From Pseudomonas sp. 6D_7.1_Bac1 (GTDB lineage Bacteria; Pseudomonadota; Gammaproteobacteria; Pseudomonadales; Pseudomonadaceae), in assembly GCF_025465945.1 (NCBI RefSeq), contig NZ_JANLNW010000067.1, positions 58,195 to 122,194 on the forward strand: a DNA stretch of 64,000 nt, in the 5' to 3' direction. The notes below the pieces were generated by a model that saw only the letters and a program-made list of their open reading frames with translations, did not search any database and had not been told where the DNA came from. Both the position numbers and the translations under genes were made by a program. Of the stretch, positions 16,107 to 25,156 are shown in pieces; the first letter of the stretch is position 1, and the number at the start of each line of letters is the position of its first letter.

Positions 16107-17782
16107 GCGAAGACCTCTAAATTATCGATCAGATCAACCGACCAGAACGGGTGCGGCAGGGTGCGGGCTTGTTCCCGAGCGGCCTCAACCGCTGCGGCCT
16201 TGAAGATTCCGCGCCGTAGCCCCTCGGAGATGATGTAGTGATCGATCAAGCGGGGGATATGGGAGTACTCCCGTGCCCAGCGTCGCTTGTCCATGCGCGA
16301 GCGCTCGGCGAGCACGCGGAAGTAGAAGCTAAAAAGCTTGTACAGATCCTCGGCGGTCACCGCGTAATGCTTGCAGCGCAGGCAGTTCATGAAGTTCATG
16401 CAAGTCGTATCCTCGCGCTTCGGCGCGTACTGGCCGTTGACCGGGTCGGTGCATCGGCCCATGGGGGTATCCCTATAGGTTGCACCGATGGTCTCAGTCA
16501 GCAACTCTTGCACCAGTACCTCACCCATAAACTGCCAGTTTCGACGGGCATTCTCATTGGGTGCCAGGTAATTTTGGCCGGCCACCTGCGGCGTATTGCC
16601 GAGAGCTGCGGCGGTGGTGGCAAGATCACCGTCAGTCAGTTCAAAGATGCGATTGGCGAAAGTCTTGCGTAAACGCGAGATGTTGATGCGCAGTGGCTTT
16701 CCGTTGCAGTCGATCAGCTTATACTCAGCTATAAGGCGGCTTGTCGCTCGACCCAACATTTCTCCGCTCAACGCCGTGATTTGACCGATACTCTTGTTGC
16801 TGCGACTGCGATATAGCCACACGCGACCCTTGAGGTCGTCCGGGACCTCTGCATCCAGGGCCTCCGTAAGGGCCATCACGCGGCGGATCAGGCACTCCAC
16901 GTTGGTTCTCACACTCGGCGTGGATTCCAGAACGCGTTCGGCGTTCGACTCGGCGCGTAGCACCACCTTGTTACTGTTGTAACCGCGCCGCTTCCACAGC
17001 ACCAGGAACACAGTGTTGTCCTTGGGATGCGGGCGCAGGCAGTCTCGGCGCATTTCCAGAAGTGGCGTGGTATTACGTCCAGTGTGCAACGCCACGATCA
17101 GTAGGGCGAGGGATAGCAGTTCGCCGGTTATAGACACATTATCGGCCCAGATCGGCTTGATGGCCTGACGCAGTGCCATCGTAAACGCTTGCCGCTCGCG
17201 CTTGGACAGCGCCGTCTCGCCCTTAGCCTTGCGGGTGCTGTTCGGGAAGGGATTGCGTGGGAAGGTGGCTGCATCGCCGGAGTCGACCAAAGGTATCAAC
17301 CTGCGCCGCCCGATAGCGAGTAGCACGGGCTTGGTCTTCGAGTAAAAGTTCTTCTGGGTGATAGTTGCAACGCCAAGTTCAGCCAGATGGCCGAGATAAC
17401 CGTCGACCAAGTCGCGATTCACGTCGCTCAGGGTCAAGTCACGGGCAAAAGCGGTCGCCCGCAGCGCGCAGTAGTTGAGTAAATGGCGCAGCCCGTCCTT
17501 GCAGTAGCTAGTCACGGTGCAGGCCGAGACGGAGCCCTTCTGGTCGACGATGAATCGCTCGATCTGTCGCTGGCAGGCGTACGTGATGGGGTCGATGCCA
17601 ACGCCGTACCACCGGGAAAAGTCGAAGTTACGGCTGGTGGTGGCGTTCCGCCCGAACTTGACCGTGGTGTTCGTCGGAGGGATGGCCTCGGGCAAAATGA
17701 CCACATTACCTGCCATGTCGCGGCTGTGGTCGACTTGCGGGACGCTGAGGTCTGTCTTAGTAAATTCCTTGCGCTTGCCCAT
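16103..17782 (-). CDS. Tyrosine recombinase, second of trio (559 aa)
   Basis: 559 aa with a core-binding domain followed by a recombinase domain. ALHTGRNTTPLLEMRR carries Arg I, SRLRKTFANRIFE replaces the usual HxxR with SRLR, and LGNTPQVAGQNYL carries the Tyr. A Cys/His cluster (CMNFMNCLRCKH) follows near residue 460, a possible zinc site. The change at the HxxR position may make it weaker or dependent on its partners, as in other multi-recombinase elements. It overlaps the upstream gene by one base (TGATG) and the downstream one by 4. Confidence 0.82.
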   Translation of the reverse strand: MGKRKEFTKTDLSVPQVDHSRDMAGNVVILPEAIPPTNTTVKFGRNATTSRNFDFSRWYGVGIDPITYACQRQIERFIVDQKGSVSACTVTSYCKDGLRHLLNYCALRATAFARDLTLSDVNRDLVDGYLGHLAELGVATITQKNFYSKTKPVLLAIGRRRLIPLVDSGDAATFPRNPFPNSTRKAKGETALSKRERQAFTMALRQAIKPIWADNVSITGELLSLALLIVALHTGRNTTPLLEMRRDCLRPHPKDNTVFLVLWKRRGYNSNKVVLRAESNAERVLESTPSVRTNVECLIRRVMALTEALDAEVPDDLKGRVWLYRSRSNKSIGQITALSGEMLGRATSRLIAEYKLIDCNGKPLRINISRLRKTFANRIFELTDGDLATTAAALGNTPQVAGQNYLAPNENARRNWQFMGEVLVQELLTETIGATYRDTPMGRCTDPVNGQYAPKREDTTCMNFMNCLRCKHYAVTAEDLYKLFSFYFRVLAERSRMDKRRWAREYSHIPRLIDHYIISEGLRRGIFKAAAVEAAREQARTLPHPFWSVDLIDNLEVFA

Positions 17783-18930
17783 CAGGCCGCCCCCGCCAGT
17801 TCGTTCAACTCATCGTCATAGGCCAGCACCGCCTCGTCGGCCATTTCGTTGACCAGGTGCAGGTACACCATGGTCGTCTGAATCGAGCTGTGACCGAGTT
17901 GCCGCTGAAGGAACACCAGTGGCTCCAGCCCGGTTGCAGGGTTACGCTGAAGGCTGACCAGGGTATGGGTTGCATAGGTATGCCGCAGCATGTGCGTATG
18001 GACCTTGATTCCACCCCGCTTGCCGGTCTCACTGATGATCCGATTGAGGCTCTTGCCGTCGTCGCCATAGGGTTCCCCGGACTGGTTGAGGAGCAGCGCC
18101 TTTTGTGGAGTCTTGCTTTGCGAGGCACGCTCGCCGCGGACCTTCGTCACATAGCGATAGAGTTCGGCCATGAATTTGCGGCTGACGTATATATCTCGCT
18201 GCTTGCTGCCCTTGGTCACCATGCCGCTGCCGTCGAACGGATCGAGCCGAATGCGGAAGTTGCGTTCGGTACGTCCAGCCTTGTCCGGGTCGAAAACATA
18301 GACCAGCGGGAAGGCGGCGATTTCCTTGCGGCGCAGACCCGTATGTAGCGCCAGGCGCATCATCATCCGGTGATGGGGGTTTTCCGCTGCGGCCAGTAGC
18401 GACTTGATCTCGGCCATGCTCAGAAACTTGGGCAGGGTCTTGTGGCTACGCGGCATAACATCGTTTGCCATGGCCTTGCCGCCACTGGCATCGACATGCG
18501 CAAGGAAGCCTGTGTTACGCCTCACAGTGCGTTCTTCAAAGGCGAAGGGCAGGCGTTTCACCCAACCCTCCTTCAGCGCGTACTCGTAGAATTTACAGAT
18601 ATAAGTCAGGCGCTGGCGCGTGGTATTTGGTGCCAATTCGCACACCATCAGGCAATAGTCCCTATAGCCCGCCACAAGGCTCTTTGCCTCGCCACGATCA
18701 ACGTCGCGCCAGTCCAACTCATGGGCTTGGAGGAAGCTGAAGAAATCGTAAAGAGCGCGTCCAGTACTGGGCCAGGATCGCTTAGAGCCGATAGCCCCGC
18801 GAAGCAGGTAGTGACGAAAGAATTGATTGGCCGGGACGCAACTCTCCATCGAGTTCCAAAGCAAAATGGGGAACCCAGGATAGGGTTGCCCAACGATTAC
18901 CAAGTCCTCAGTAGCCCACACTAGCTCCAT
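17782..18930 (-). CDS. Tyrosine recombinase, first of trio (TnpA-like, 382 aa)
   Basis: 382 aa, close to the 361-aa TnpA of Tn554. All active-site positions are visible: HTGLRRKEI (Arg), KGSKQRDIYV (Lys region), HMLRHTYAT (HxxR), LGHSSIQTT (His) and MVYLHL (Tyr). The N-terminal half is a SAM-like core-binding domain. It is the promoter-proximal gene of the recombinase operon and lies 137 bases from the right attachment core, the usual place for an integrase. It is the most complete recombinase here and probably the main catalyst. Confidence 0.9.
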   Translation of the reverse strand: MELVWATEDLVIVGQPYPGFPILLWNSMESCVPANQFFRHYLLRGAIGSKRSWPSTGRALYDFFSFLQAHELDWRDVDRGEAKSLVAGYRDYCLMVCELAPNTTRQRLTYICKFYEYALKEGWVKRLPFAFEERTVRRNTGFLAHVDASGGKAMANDVMPRSHKTLPKFLSMAEIKSLLAAAENPHHRMMMRLALHTGLRRKEIAAFPLVYVFDPDKAGRTERNFRIRLDPFDGSGMVTKGSKQRDIYVSRKFMAELYRYVTKVRGERASQSKTPQKALLLNQSGEPYGDDGKSLNRIISETGKRGGIKVHTHMLRHTYATHTLVSLQRNPATGLEPLVFLQRQLGHSSIQTTMVYLHLVNEMADEAVLAYDDELNELAGAA

Positions 18931-19066
18931 CTGCCGTCCTCTGTGCTAATCAGAAACTCAATCACTTTGTCAGCTCTGACCAATTAGGCCGATAGATCTA
19001 CCTTAAAGCGTCTGAACTTCTAAGTGTCTGTTTCTAATATCACAGCGATCTAACGCTTTCCTAGTA
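18931..19066. other. Island right-end noncoding region
   Basis: 136 bases between the recombinase operon start and the right core. It should contain the recombinase promoter and end-binding sites; a GTCAG-CT-CTGAC palindrome is near 18968-18979. No strong promoter is recognised. Confidence 0.4.
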
Positions 19067-19082
19067 CCGGATCATAAGGCAT
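19050..19082 (-). pseudogene. Relic of the original moxR start (10 codons)
   Basis: The ATG at 19080-19082 begins MPYDPVLGKR and stops at TAG (19050-19052). MPYDP is the native start; from VLGKR on it is island sequence. Joining MPYD to PESLNDP across CCGGA recreates moxR, with the ATG inside the last codons of the DUF4350 gene. Confidence 0.8.
19067..19071. other. Right attachment core (CCGGA)
   Basis: Right copy of the direct repeat at 1298-1302, immediately next to the TGA of the DUF4350 gene. A 5- to 6-base core is usual for Tn554-like recombinases. Confidence 0.75.
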
Positions 19083-20232
19083 TCCTGAGGGTTTGCAGGT
19101 GGGCGACCTGACGGCTGAACTCAGCGCTGGACAGCCGCTGTTTGGGCCGCGGGCTGAGTGCCTGGCTGATGGCGCGAGTCGGTTGACCGGTCAGGTGTGC
19201 GAGTACCTGCCATTGTTCGGCGACGCCGAGGTGTTCGAAGCCTGGGTGACGGTGTCGGGCGCGGCGCAGCACGTCATGTTGCAGGCCAAGTAGCAAGGTG
19301 TGCTGACCGCTGCGCCGCAACATGAAGTCGGCGCTGGCGCGCAAATGTTCTTGAAGTTGCCGGCGGGCTTTGGGGACAGGTGCCTGCAATGGCCCTTGGC
19401 GCAGCCCGACATGCCAGATCCACAGCCCCAACAATGCGGCGAGCGCGACCAGTGCCTGAGGAAAATAACGCAGTAGCAAGGTCAGCAGGTTGTCATGATC
19501 GATATTGAAAAGCAGGGTCACGCCCGTGTCCGAATACAGGTACCAGAGCAACCAGGCGTTGTCGTATTGACCGATATTCGGGGTTTTCCACAGTTCGGCG
19601 TCGGTGACCACCGTGATGGAACCCTGGCCGTAGCCGAGTTGCATCATGTGGGTGGCCAGGGCGCTGTTGGCCCAGGACTGGGCGAGGTTTTTCGGGTCTT
19701 CGAGATGAAACTGCGGGTCGAAGCTGGCGTAGGCCGGGGCATCTTCGTCTTCGAGATAGAGTTTGGTCAGGTTCGGGTAAGGATCAGCTTCGGCATCGGG
19801 TGGTGGATTGCCGAGGTCTTTACTCATGGATTGATGCACTTGCACCCGGTCGAGCAACAGGTCGCCACTTTTGCCGGTTTTTTCATCCCACAAGGCTTCG
19901 GCGACAAACAGTAAACGTCCACCGGCGCGGGTCCAGTTCAGTACTTGCTCGACCTGGCGCGGGGTCATGTTGGCGCGATCACCGAGCAGTAACAGGCTGT
20001 GCTGACGCGGTTCCAGCAACGGCAGGATGTCCAGACTGTTGGCGTGAGAAACGCTCAGTCCTTGTTTGCGCAAAAAGTGTTCGGCCGCCAGATAGGGGTT
20101 TGCCCGGGCTTGCGGGGAGGGGCCGTGGTCGATGACTTCCTGATAGGGCGTGGCCTGCTGGTACAGATAAACACCCAGCACACCGAGCAACCCGGCGAAC
20201 AACACACCGAGGATCAGCCGCTGCCGGTTCAA
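19072..20232 (-). CDS. DUF4350 domain protein
   Basis: 386 aa. It has an N-terminal membrane segment (LILGVLFAGLLGVLGVYLY), a periplasmic GATase-like domain of the DUF4350 type (NPYLAAEHFLRKQGL, LLLLGDRANMT, GGRLLFVAEALW), and a second membrane segment near 265 (FPQALVALAALLGLWIW). The family is found with MoxR, DUF58 and DUF4129 genes, but its job is unknown. It overlaps the upstream DUF4129 gene by 4 bases. In the uninterrupted operon its stop would overlap the moxR start; the island now separates them by 17.8 kb, so it is the last gene of the left-over operon. Confidence 0.85.
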   Translation of the reverse strand: MNRQRLILGVLFAGLLGVLGVYLYQQATPYQEVIDHGPSPQARANPYLAAEHFLRKQGLSVSHANSLDILPLLEPRQHSLLLLGDRANMTPRQVEQVLNWTRAGGRLLFVAEALWDEKTGKSGDLLLDRVQVHQSMSKDLGNPPPDAEADPYPNLTKLYLEDEDAPAYASFDPQFHLEDPKNLAQSWANSALATHMMQLGYGQGSITVVTDAELWKTPNIGQYDNAWLLWYLYSDTGVTLLFNIDHDNLLTLLLRYFPQALVALAALLGLWIWHVGLRQGPLQAPVPKARRQLQEHLRASADFMLRRSGQHTLLLGLQHDVLRRARHRHPGFEHLGVAEQWQVLAHLTGQPTRAISQALSPRPKQRLSSAEFSRQVAHLQTLRNAL

Positions 20233-21767
20233 CGGATTGCTCCCGGGCCGAACAACGCTCGCCAGCCGTCACACAGTTCCTGTTGCAGATGCGCCGGTGG
20301 CAGGCGATGTCCGTAGGCCATGTTCTGCCAGTGCACGGTCAGTGTGTTGCTGAAGGCTTGCAGGGCCGGTTGTTGCAACTGTTGGACATGCGCAAGCACC
20401 TGCCCCTCGGTGTCGGCGGCGTTGAGTGGCAGATTGAAGTCGTGCAGCAGGCGGCTGAGCAGTGCTCGATAGAGCAACCCAAGGGCCTCGCGGGGCTGAG
20501 TCAGCCAGAGGTTTTCAGCACTGGCGGCGATATCGTCTGGCAGGGTTTCGCGACTGAGGTCAAGGCCAAACAGTTGCGGCAGTGCCGGGCGTGCAGGCGT
20601 GTTGCGCGGTTTTGGTTGGCGACTGACAAAGGTTTGCAGCCAATCGCGGTAGCGCCAGATCAGCAGAGCGATGGTGCCGGTGACACACGCCCACAACAGC
20701 ACCTCGATGAGCTGCGCCAGGCCGGCGAAGCGCCTGCTGTCCAGCAGTGCGAAAAGCGCCTTGAGCCATCCCGGTGTTTCGGCCCTGGCAGGTTGATCGG
20801 GCTTTTCTTCAGCGAAGCGATAGTGGGTGACCGTCTGCGGATTCTTGAACGGTGGTGCGTCGAGTATGGCTTTGATGCTGTTGCTGGCGGCCTGGCTGGT
20901 CAGCGGTTGCTGGAGCAGGCGCGGGCTGTTAGGTGCGTCGGCGGGTTCGGCGGCCCAGAGTGGCGGTGCTGCGGGCAACCACAGCAGCCCGATCATCAGC
21001 AGGCTGGCCGCGACGCTGCTCAGGCGTTGGCGCAGGCGACGAAACACCAGTTCGATATCCCAGGCTTCAAGCCGGGTGCGGCGGTTCAGGTACAGGCTGA
21101 AACCGCAGGCGACATAGATCGGCTCCCAGACGATAAGGATCAGCGCATAGAGCGTATTGCTCAGGTGGTCCAGCCAGAGCCAGTCCTGCTCCGGGGTGGA
21201 GATCAGCGTCTGCCAGTCCCAGTCCAGTTCGATTTGCGCCGGCAGCAAGAGATAGAACAGCACCATCAGGCCGATCCACAGGGCGGTTTCCAGATGAGCG
21301 CCAATCAGCGTCAGCCAGCGTGCGGCGCCGGCGTCGCGTTGTTGCAGCACGGCCAGGCGCTGTTGGCGTTCCAGGCCGCCGAGCCCTTCAAGCTGCACGA
21401 CCGGCATGATGAAGCTGCGGCTCAGGCCAAAACGGCGCCATGTCAGGCTGGCCAGCAGTTGGGGTTTGAGCAGGCGCGGCCATTGGCGCAGCGCCTGCCT
21501 CAAGGTCGGGGTTTCGCCGAACAAAGCGCTGGAGAGGATGTACAGCGGTAGCCGTTCGAAGGCCGGTTTCAACCACCAGAACAGCAACACGGCCATCGAG
21601 GGCGAATCCCACAGCAACAGGGTCAACAGGCTGAAAACCGGCAGCGTGACAATGGCCCAACTGGTCATCAGCAGACGGCGATGTTGCTGACTCAGCAGAA
21701 CGCCGAGGTCCATGGCTTCCCAGGTGGTACGAGGGCGAATGACCACGCTGGCATCACTCAGGCGCAT
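20229..21767 (-). CDS. DUF4129 domain membrane protein
   Basis: 512 aa from the ATG at 21767; a TTG at 21785 would add six residues. Several membrane segments are visible in the first half (IVTLPVFSLLTLLLW, LWIGLMVLFYLLLPA, LYALILIVWEPIYVA, SLLMIGLLWLP), with another near 355 (LLWACVTGTIALLIWRY). The C-terminal cytoplasmic DUF4129 region contains PREALGLLYRALLSRLLHDF. The family resembles part of transglutaminase-like proteins linked to MoxR ATPases; function is unknown. It overlaps the SpoIIM-like gene upstream by 14 bases and the DUF4350 gene downstream by 4. Confidence 0.83.
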   Translation of the reverse strand: MRLSDASVVIRPRTTWEAMDLGVLLSQQHRRLLMTSWAIVTLPVFSLLTLLLWDSPSMAVLLFWWLKPAFERLPLYILSSALFGETPTLRQALRQWPRLLKPQLLASLTWRRFGLSRSFIMPVVQLEGLGGLERQQRLAVLQQRDAGAARWLTLIGAHLETALWIGLMVLFYLLLPAQIELDWDWQTLISTPEQDWLWLDHLSNTLYALILIVWEPIYVACGFSLYLNRRTRLEAWDIELVFRRLRQRLSSVAASLLMIGLLWLPAAPPLWAAEPADAPNSPRLLQQPLTSQAASNSIKAILDAPPFKNPQTVTHYRFAEEKPDQPARAETPGWLKALFALLDSRRFAGLAQLIEVLLWACVTGTIALLIWRYRDWLQTFVSRQPKPRNTPARPALPQLFGLDLSRETLPDDIAASAENLWLTQPREALGLLYRALLSRLLHDFNLPLNAADTEGQVLAHVQQLQQPALQAFSNTLTVHWQNMAYGHRLPPAHLQQELCDGWRALFGPGAIR

Positions 21768-22734
21768 GACGAGTGCGTCCGGCAAAAATCAGGTAAATCG
21801 CCACCATGGCCCAAAGGGCCGCGCCCACCAGGTATTTGATCAGCGGCGCAGGCCCGGTACGGGATGACCAGTAGGCTTCGATAAAGGCGGCAATCAGTAG
21901 AAACAGCATGGCGCCGCAAATCATCAACACGCTTTTGCGAGCCGCCAGGCGCAGCGCTTCACCGCGTGGCAAACGCCCGGGGGCGATCAGTGCCCAGCCC
22001 AGATGCAGGCCTGCCGCACCGGCCAGGGCAATGGCGCTGAGCTCGAAGGCGCCGTGGCCGACGACGAATGACCAGAAATTTTCCCCATAGCCGATGTGCG
22101 TCAGGTGGCCAGCAACCGCACCGATCGTCAATCCGTTGAAGAACAGGAAAAACACACTGCCCAGGCCAAACAGCAAACCGCTGGCGAAGGTCTGAAAGGC
22201 GATGCCGATGTTGTGCATGATGTAGTAACCGAACATCACCCAGTCATCACTGGCGGCACGTTCCGCCGCGCGCCCCAGGTGACCGGCCAGCGGGTCGTAC
22301 ATGCCTTGCATCTCGGAAATCTGTTCGACCGGGACCAGGTTGTAGATCAGCTCGGGGAACAGGTACACCAGCAGGCCGATGCCGATCAGCGAGCCAAAAA
22401 ACAGCAGGCTTGAGACCAGCACGAAGGGCCATTGCTCACGGACCAATCGAGGAAAACCGGCAAGGACAAAGGCCAGCAGATCCGCGCCGACCCGGCTGCG
22501 ATACCGGTAAAGTTGTTGGTGCCCGCGCAGTACCAGCTGTTGCAAGGGGTCGATCAGATAGCTGCTGTAGGCGCGTTCCTGGGCCAGCGTCAGGTGCTGG
22601 CACAACCGTCGGTAATCCTTGGGGAATGAAGTGCAGTCATGGGCGCTGGCTTTGCCGCGCTCCAGCAGATCGAGCCGTTGGGAAAATTGATCCCATTCGG
22701 GTTGATGGCGACTTTCGAAAAGGCTTTGCTTCAT
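21754..22734 (-). CDS. SpoIIM-family (stage II sporulation protein M-like) membrane protein
   Basis: 326 aa. After a soluble N-terminal 90 residues there are several membrane segments (FVLVSSLLFFGSLIGIGLLV, FGLGSVFFLFFNGLTIGAVA, LMICGAMLFLLIAAFIEAYW) and the family motif GHGAFELSAIALAGAAGLHLG. The name comes from a Bacillus protein; in Proteobacteria the family is part of MoxR/RDD clusters and sporulation is not implied. The start overlaps the RDD gene stop by 4 bases. Confidence 0.88.
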   Translation of the reverse strand: MKQSLFESRHQPEWDQFSQRLDLLERGKASAHDCTSFPKDYRRLCQHLTLAQERAYSSYLIDPLQQLVLRGHQQLYRYRSRVGADLLAFVLAGFPRLVREQWPFVLVSSLLFFGSLIGIGLLVYLFPELIYNLVPVEQISEMQGMYDPLAGHLGRAAERAASDDWVMFGYYIMHNIGIAFQTFASGLLFGLGSVFFLFFNGLTIGAVAGHLTHIGYGENFWSFVVGHGAFELSAIALAGAAGLHLGWALIAPGRLPRGEALRLAARKSVLMICGAMLFLLIAAFIEAYWSSRTGPAPLIKYLVGAALWAMVAIYLIFAGRTRHAPE

Positions 22735-23456
22735 GCCGGCCCCAGCAAACCGCGAGCAATACCGTTGAGTTCGGCGGCCGCGTGGGACGGTGGAACGTGG
22801 AGCGGCTCGGCGAGGATCGCGGCCAGCTCATTGATCCGTTCGCTGGAGAGCTCCGCCTGACGTTCGGCGAAACCCAACACCGCGCGTTGCTCGTTGAGGT
22901 GCAGCGCAAAGGGTGGGGGCAGTGGCAACGCCAGCGGAATCGGTGGTCGGGTGACCGGTTGCTCGCAGTAAATCACCAGTGTGCCGGCCGCAATATCGCC
23001 CAGCCGTTTGAAGGTCGGATGTTGCAGGCAACTGATGGCGCCGAGGCTGTAGCCGAACGGCAGCATGTCGACGAACCGCAGCAGGTTGCGGATCAGCGAG
23101 GCCGACCAGCCAACGGGCGTGCCATCGTCATGTACGACACGCAGCCCCATCAGCTGTTTGCCGGGTGAGCAGCCCTGGTTAAGCACCTCGAACAGCACCA
23201 TGTACCACCAACTGACCAGAAACAGCAGCACCGAGCCCAGCCCGATGCCGAGCTTCCCCAGAAAGGCCAGGACAATAAACAGCAGGCCCAGCACCAGCCC
23301 GCGCACCCCCAGGTCGATGGCAAACGCCAGTGCACGCGGCATCAACCCGGCCGGTCGCAGTGGCAGGTCGATGCCTTCCGGCGTTTCAACCTGATACCGC
23401 GTGTCCAGTGGCGGGGGCAGCGTTGCTTTCCTTGGCAGTGCTGACGTCTTGCGCAT
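22731..23456 (-). CDS. RDD-family membrane protein
   Basis: 241 aa from the ATG at 23456. RDD domain at about 30-160: LPLRPAGLMPRALAFAIDLG carries the Arg/Asp pattern, followed by two hydrophobic segments and NQGCSPGKQLMGLRVVHDDG. RDD proteins are small membrane proteins, some acting as Na+/H+ antiporters. The C-terminal part is soluble with unknown role. It is the first gene of the operon RDD-SpoIIM-DUF4129-DUF4350(-MoxR-DUF58), and divergent from sbcB, so the operon promoter lies at 23457-23629. Confidence 0.85.
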   Translation of the reverse strand: MRKTSALPRKATLPPPLDTRYQVETPEGIDLPLRPAGLMPRALAFAIDLGVRGLVLGLLFIVLAFLGKLGIGLGSVLLFLVSWWYMVLFEVLNQGCSPGKQLMGLRVVHDDGTPVGWSASLIRNLLRFVDMLPFGYSLGAISCLQHPTFKRLGDIAAGTLVIYCEQPVTRPPIPLALPLPPPFALHLNEQRAVLGFAERQAELSSERINELAAILAEPLHVPPSHAAAELNGIARGLLGPA

Positions 23457-23629
23457 GATCAACCTGGTGAAGTGGCCTGGTCGGGATTCAATACGGTTTC
23501 GATGCTAGCAGTCTTCGCCGCGCTTACGACATAACTATGTATGACAAGAAATGCTTGAATAGCAAGATAGCTGGTCGGCGCCGCGCTTGAGCGCCTAGAC
23601 TTCGCCCGTCTCAAGTTCAGGAACAACCC

Positions 23630-25057
23630 GTGACCTCCATCTTCTGGTACGACTACGAAACCACTGGCATCACACCGCGCTGCGACCGCCCGCTGCAAGT
23701 GGCCGGCATTCGCACTGACTTCGACCTCAACGAGATCGACGCGCCGGTCAATCTCTACTGCCAGCCAAGTGACGACATCCTGCCTCACCCGGCGGCGTGT
23801 GTGATCACCGGCATTACCCCGAGCCGCCTGGCGGAACAAGGCCTGAGTGAGGCTGACTTCATGACCAGGGTTCATGCGCAGCTCGCCGCTCCCGGAACCT
23901 GTGGTGCGGGTTACAACACCTTGCGCTTCGACGATGAAATGACCCGTTACAGCCTGTACCGCAATTTCTTCGACCCGTATGCGCGGGAGTGGCAGGGCGG
24001 TAATAGTCGCTGGGATCTGATCGATGTGGTGCGCGCGGCGTACGCGTTGCGCCCGGACGGTATCGTCTGGCCAGAAGAGGACGGCCGCGTCACGTTGAAA
24101 CTCGAACGCCTGACCGCCGCCAATGGCATCGATCATGGCCAGGCCCACGATGCGTTGTCCGACGTGCGCGCAACTATCGCCCTGGCGCGGTTGATCCGCG
24201 ACAAACAGCCGAAACTCTACGACTGGCTGTTCAAGTTGCGCAGCAAGCAGAAGGTCATGGATCAAGTCCGTCTGTTGCAACCGATGGTGCATATCTCCGG
24301 GCGTTTCTCGGCCGCCCGCAGCTATGTCGGTGTGGTCTTGCCGCTGGCCTGGCACCCGCGTAATCGCAATGCATTGATTGTCTGCGACCTGCATCTCGAC
24401 CCGCAGGGGCTACTTGATCTGGACGCCGAGACCTTGCGTCAGCGTTTATACACTCGCCGTGAGGATCTGGCCGAAGGCGAGTTGCCGGTGCCACTCAAAC
24501 TGATTCACATCAACCGCTGCCCGGTGGTGGCGCCGTTGTCGGTATTGCGCGCCGAAGACCAGCAACGACTGCAACTGGACACGGCGCTGTATCAGGCGCG
24601 CGTACTGCGGCTAAGTGACGCACAAGAAGTGTGGCGAGATAAAGTTCTGGCGATTTATGCCAGTGAGGATTTCACGCCGAGTGAGGATCCTGAGCAACAG
24701 TTATACGACGGCTTCATTGGCGACCGGGACCGGCGTTTATGTGAACAAGTCAGAACGGCTGACCCGATGCAATTAGCGCAAGAGCAGTGGCCGTTCGATG
24801 ATGAACGTTTGCCGGAATTATTATTTCGTTATCGCGCGCGTAACTTTCCTGACACGTTGAATGACGAGGAGCACGAACGCTGGAGATTATTCTGTCAGCA
24901 ACGTTTGTCAGACGCCCGATGGGGTGCGCCCAATACCTTGCAGGGTTTTAATGAGGCGACGGCGCAATGGTCGCTTAGTGCTACACCGATTCAGCAGCAG
25001 GTACTGAACGAGTGGCGTGAGTATGCTGACTCATTACGCAAACGTTTGGGTCTTTGA
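23630..25057 (+). CDS. sbcB: Exodeoxyribonuclease I
   Basis: 475 aa, the same length as E. coli ExoI. It degrades single-stranded DNA 3' to 5' in mismatch repair and recombination. The DEDD exonuclease residues are visible: FWYDYETTGI (D and E), YNTLRFDDEM, and HDALSDVRATIAL (exo III). The start is GTG at 23630, preceded by CAGGAAC. A convergent terminator separates it from mvaT. Confidence 0.96.
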   Translation: MTSIFWYDYETTGITPRCDRPLQVAGIRTDFDLNEIDAPVNLYCQPSDDILPHPAACVITGITPSRLAEQGLSEADFMTRVHAQLAAPGTCGAGYNTLRFDDEMTRYSLYRNFFDPYAREWQGGNSRWDLIDVVRAAYALRPDGIVWPEEDGRVTLKLERLTAANGIDHGQAHDALSDVRATIALARLIRDKQPKLYDWLFKLRSKQKVMDQVRLLQPMVHISGRFSAARSYVGVVLPLAWHPRNRNALIVCDLHLDPQGLLDLDAETLRQRLYTRREDLAEGELPVPLKLIHINRCPVVAPLSVLRAEDQQRLQLDTALYQARVLRLSDAQEVWRDKVLAIYASEDFTPSEDPEQQLYDGFIGDRDRRLCEQVRTADPMQLAQEQWPFDDERLPELLFRYRARNFPDTLNDEEHERWRLFCQQRLSDARWGAPNTLQGFNEATAQWSLSATPIQQQVLNEWREYADSLRKRLGL

Positions 25058-25090
25058 AATAAGCCGTACAAATACCGAATGCCAGACATA

Positions 25091-25118
25091 AAAAAACGCC
25101 AGCGGTTGCTGGCGTTTT
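25091..25118. terminator. Bidirectional terminator between sbcB and mvaT
   Basis: AACGCCAGC at 25095-25103 pairs with GCTGGCGTT at 25108-25116, with A-run before and T-run after, so it can serve both converging genes. Confidence 0.9.
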
Positions 25119-25156
25119 CTGGTGTTCGCAAATGAACCTGCGAAGCGGGTTGCGGC

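Larger units (their letters stand above)
1298..19071. mobile_element. 17.8-kb integrative defence island with a tyrosine recombinase trio
   Basis: The element is bounded by CCGGA at 1298-1302 and CCGGA at 19067-19071. Deleting one copy and everything between restores an uninterrupted moxR start overlapping the end of the DUF4350 gene. Inside are three overlapping tyrosine recombinases plus a TnpC-like gene at the right end, and cargo dominated by TIR/SLOG, helicase-nuclease and antitoxin-type genes. The cargo at 2020-5162 is visibly more AT-rich than the flanking chromosome. Both flanks belong to one conserved operon, which independently supports insertion. The gene order at the recombinase end resembles Tn554-type elements; the exact family is inferred. 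Confidence 0.9.

Noticed and set aside
20283..21551. 422-aa plus-strand ORF opposite the DUF4129 gene
   Set aside because: Gln/Arg-rich shadow; no start signal or domain.
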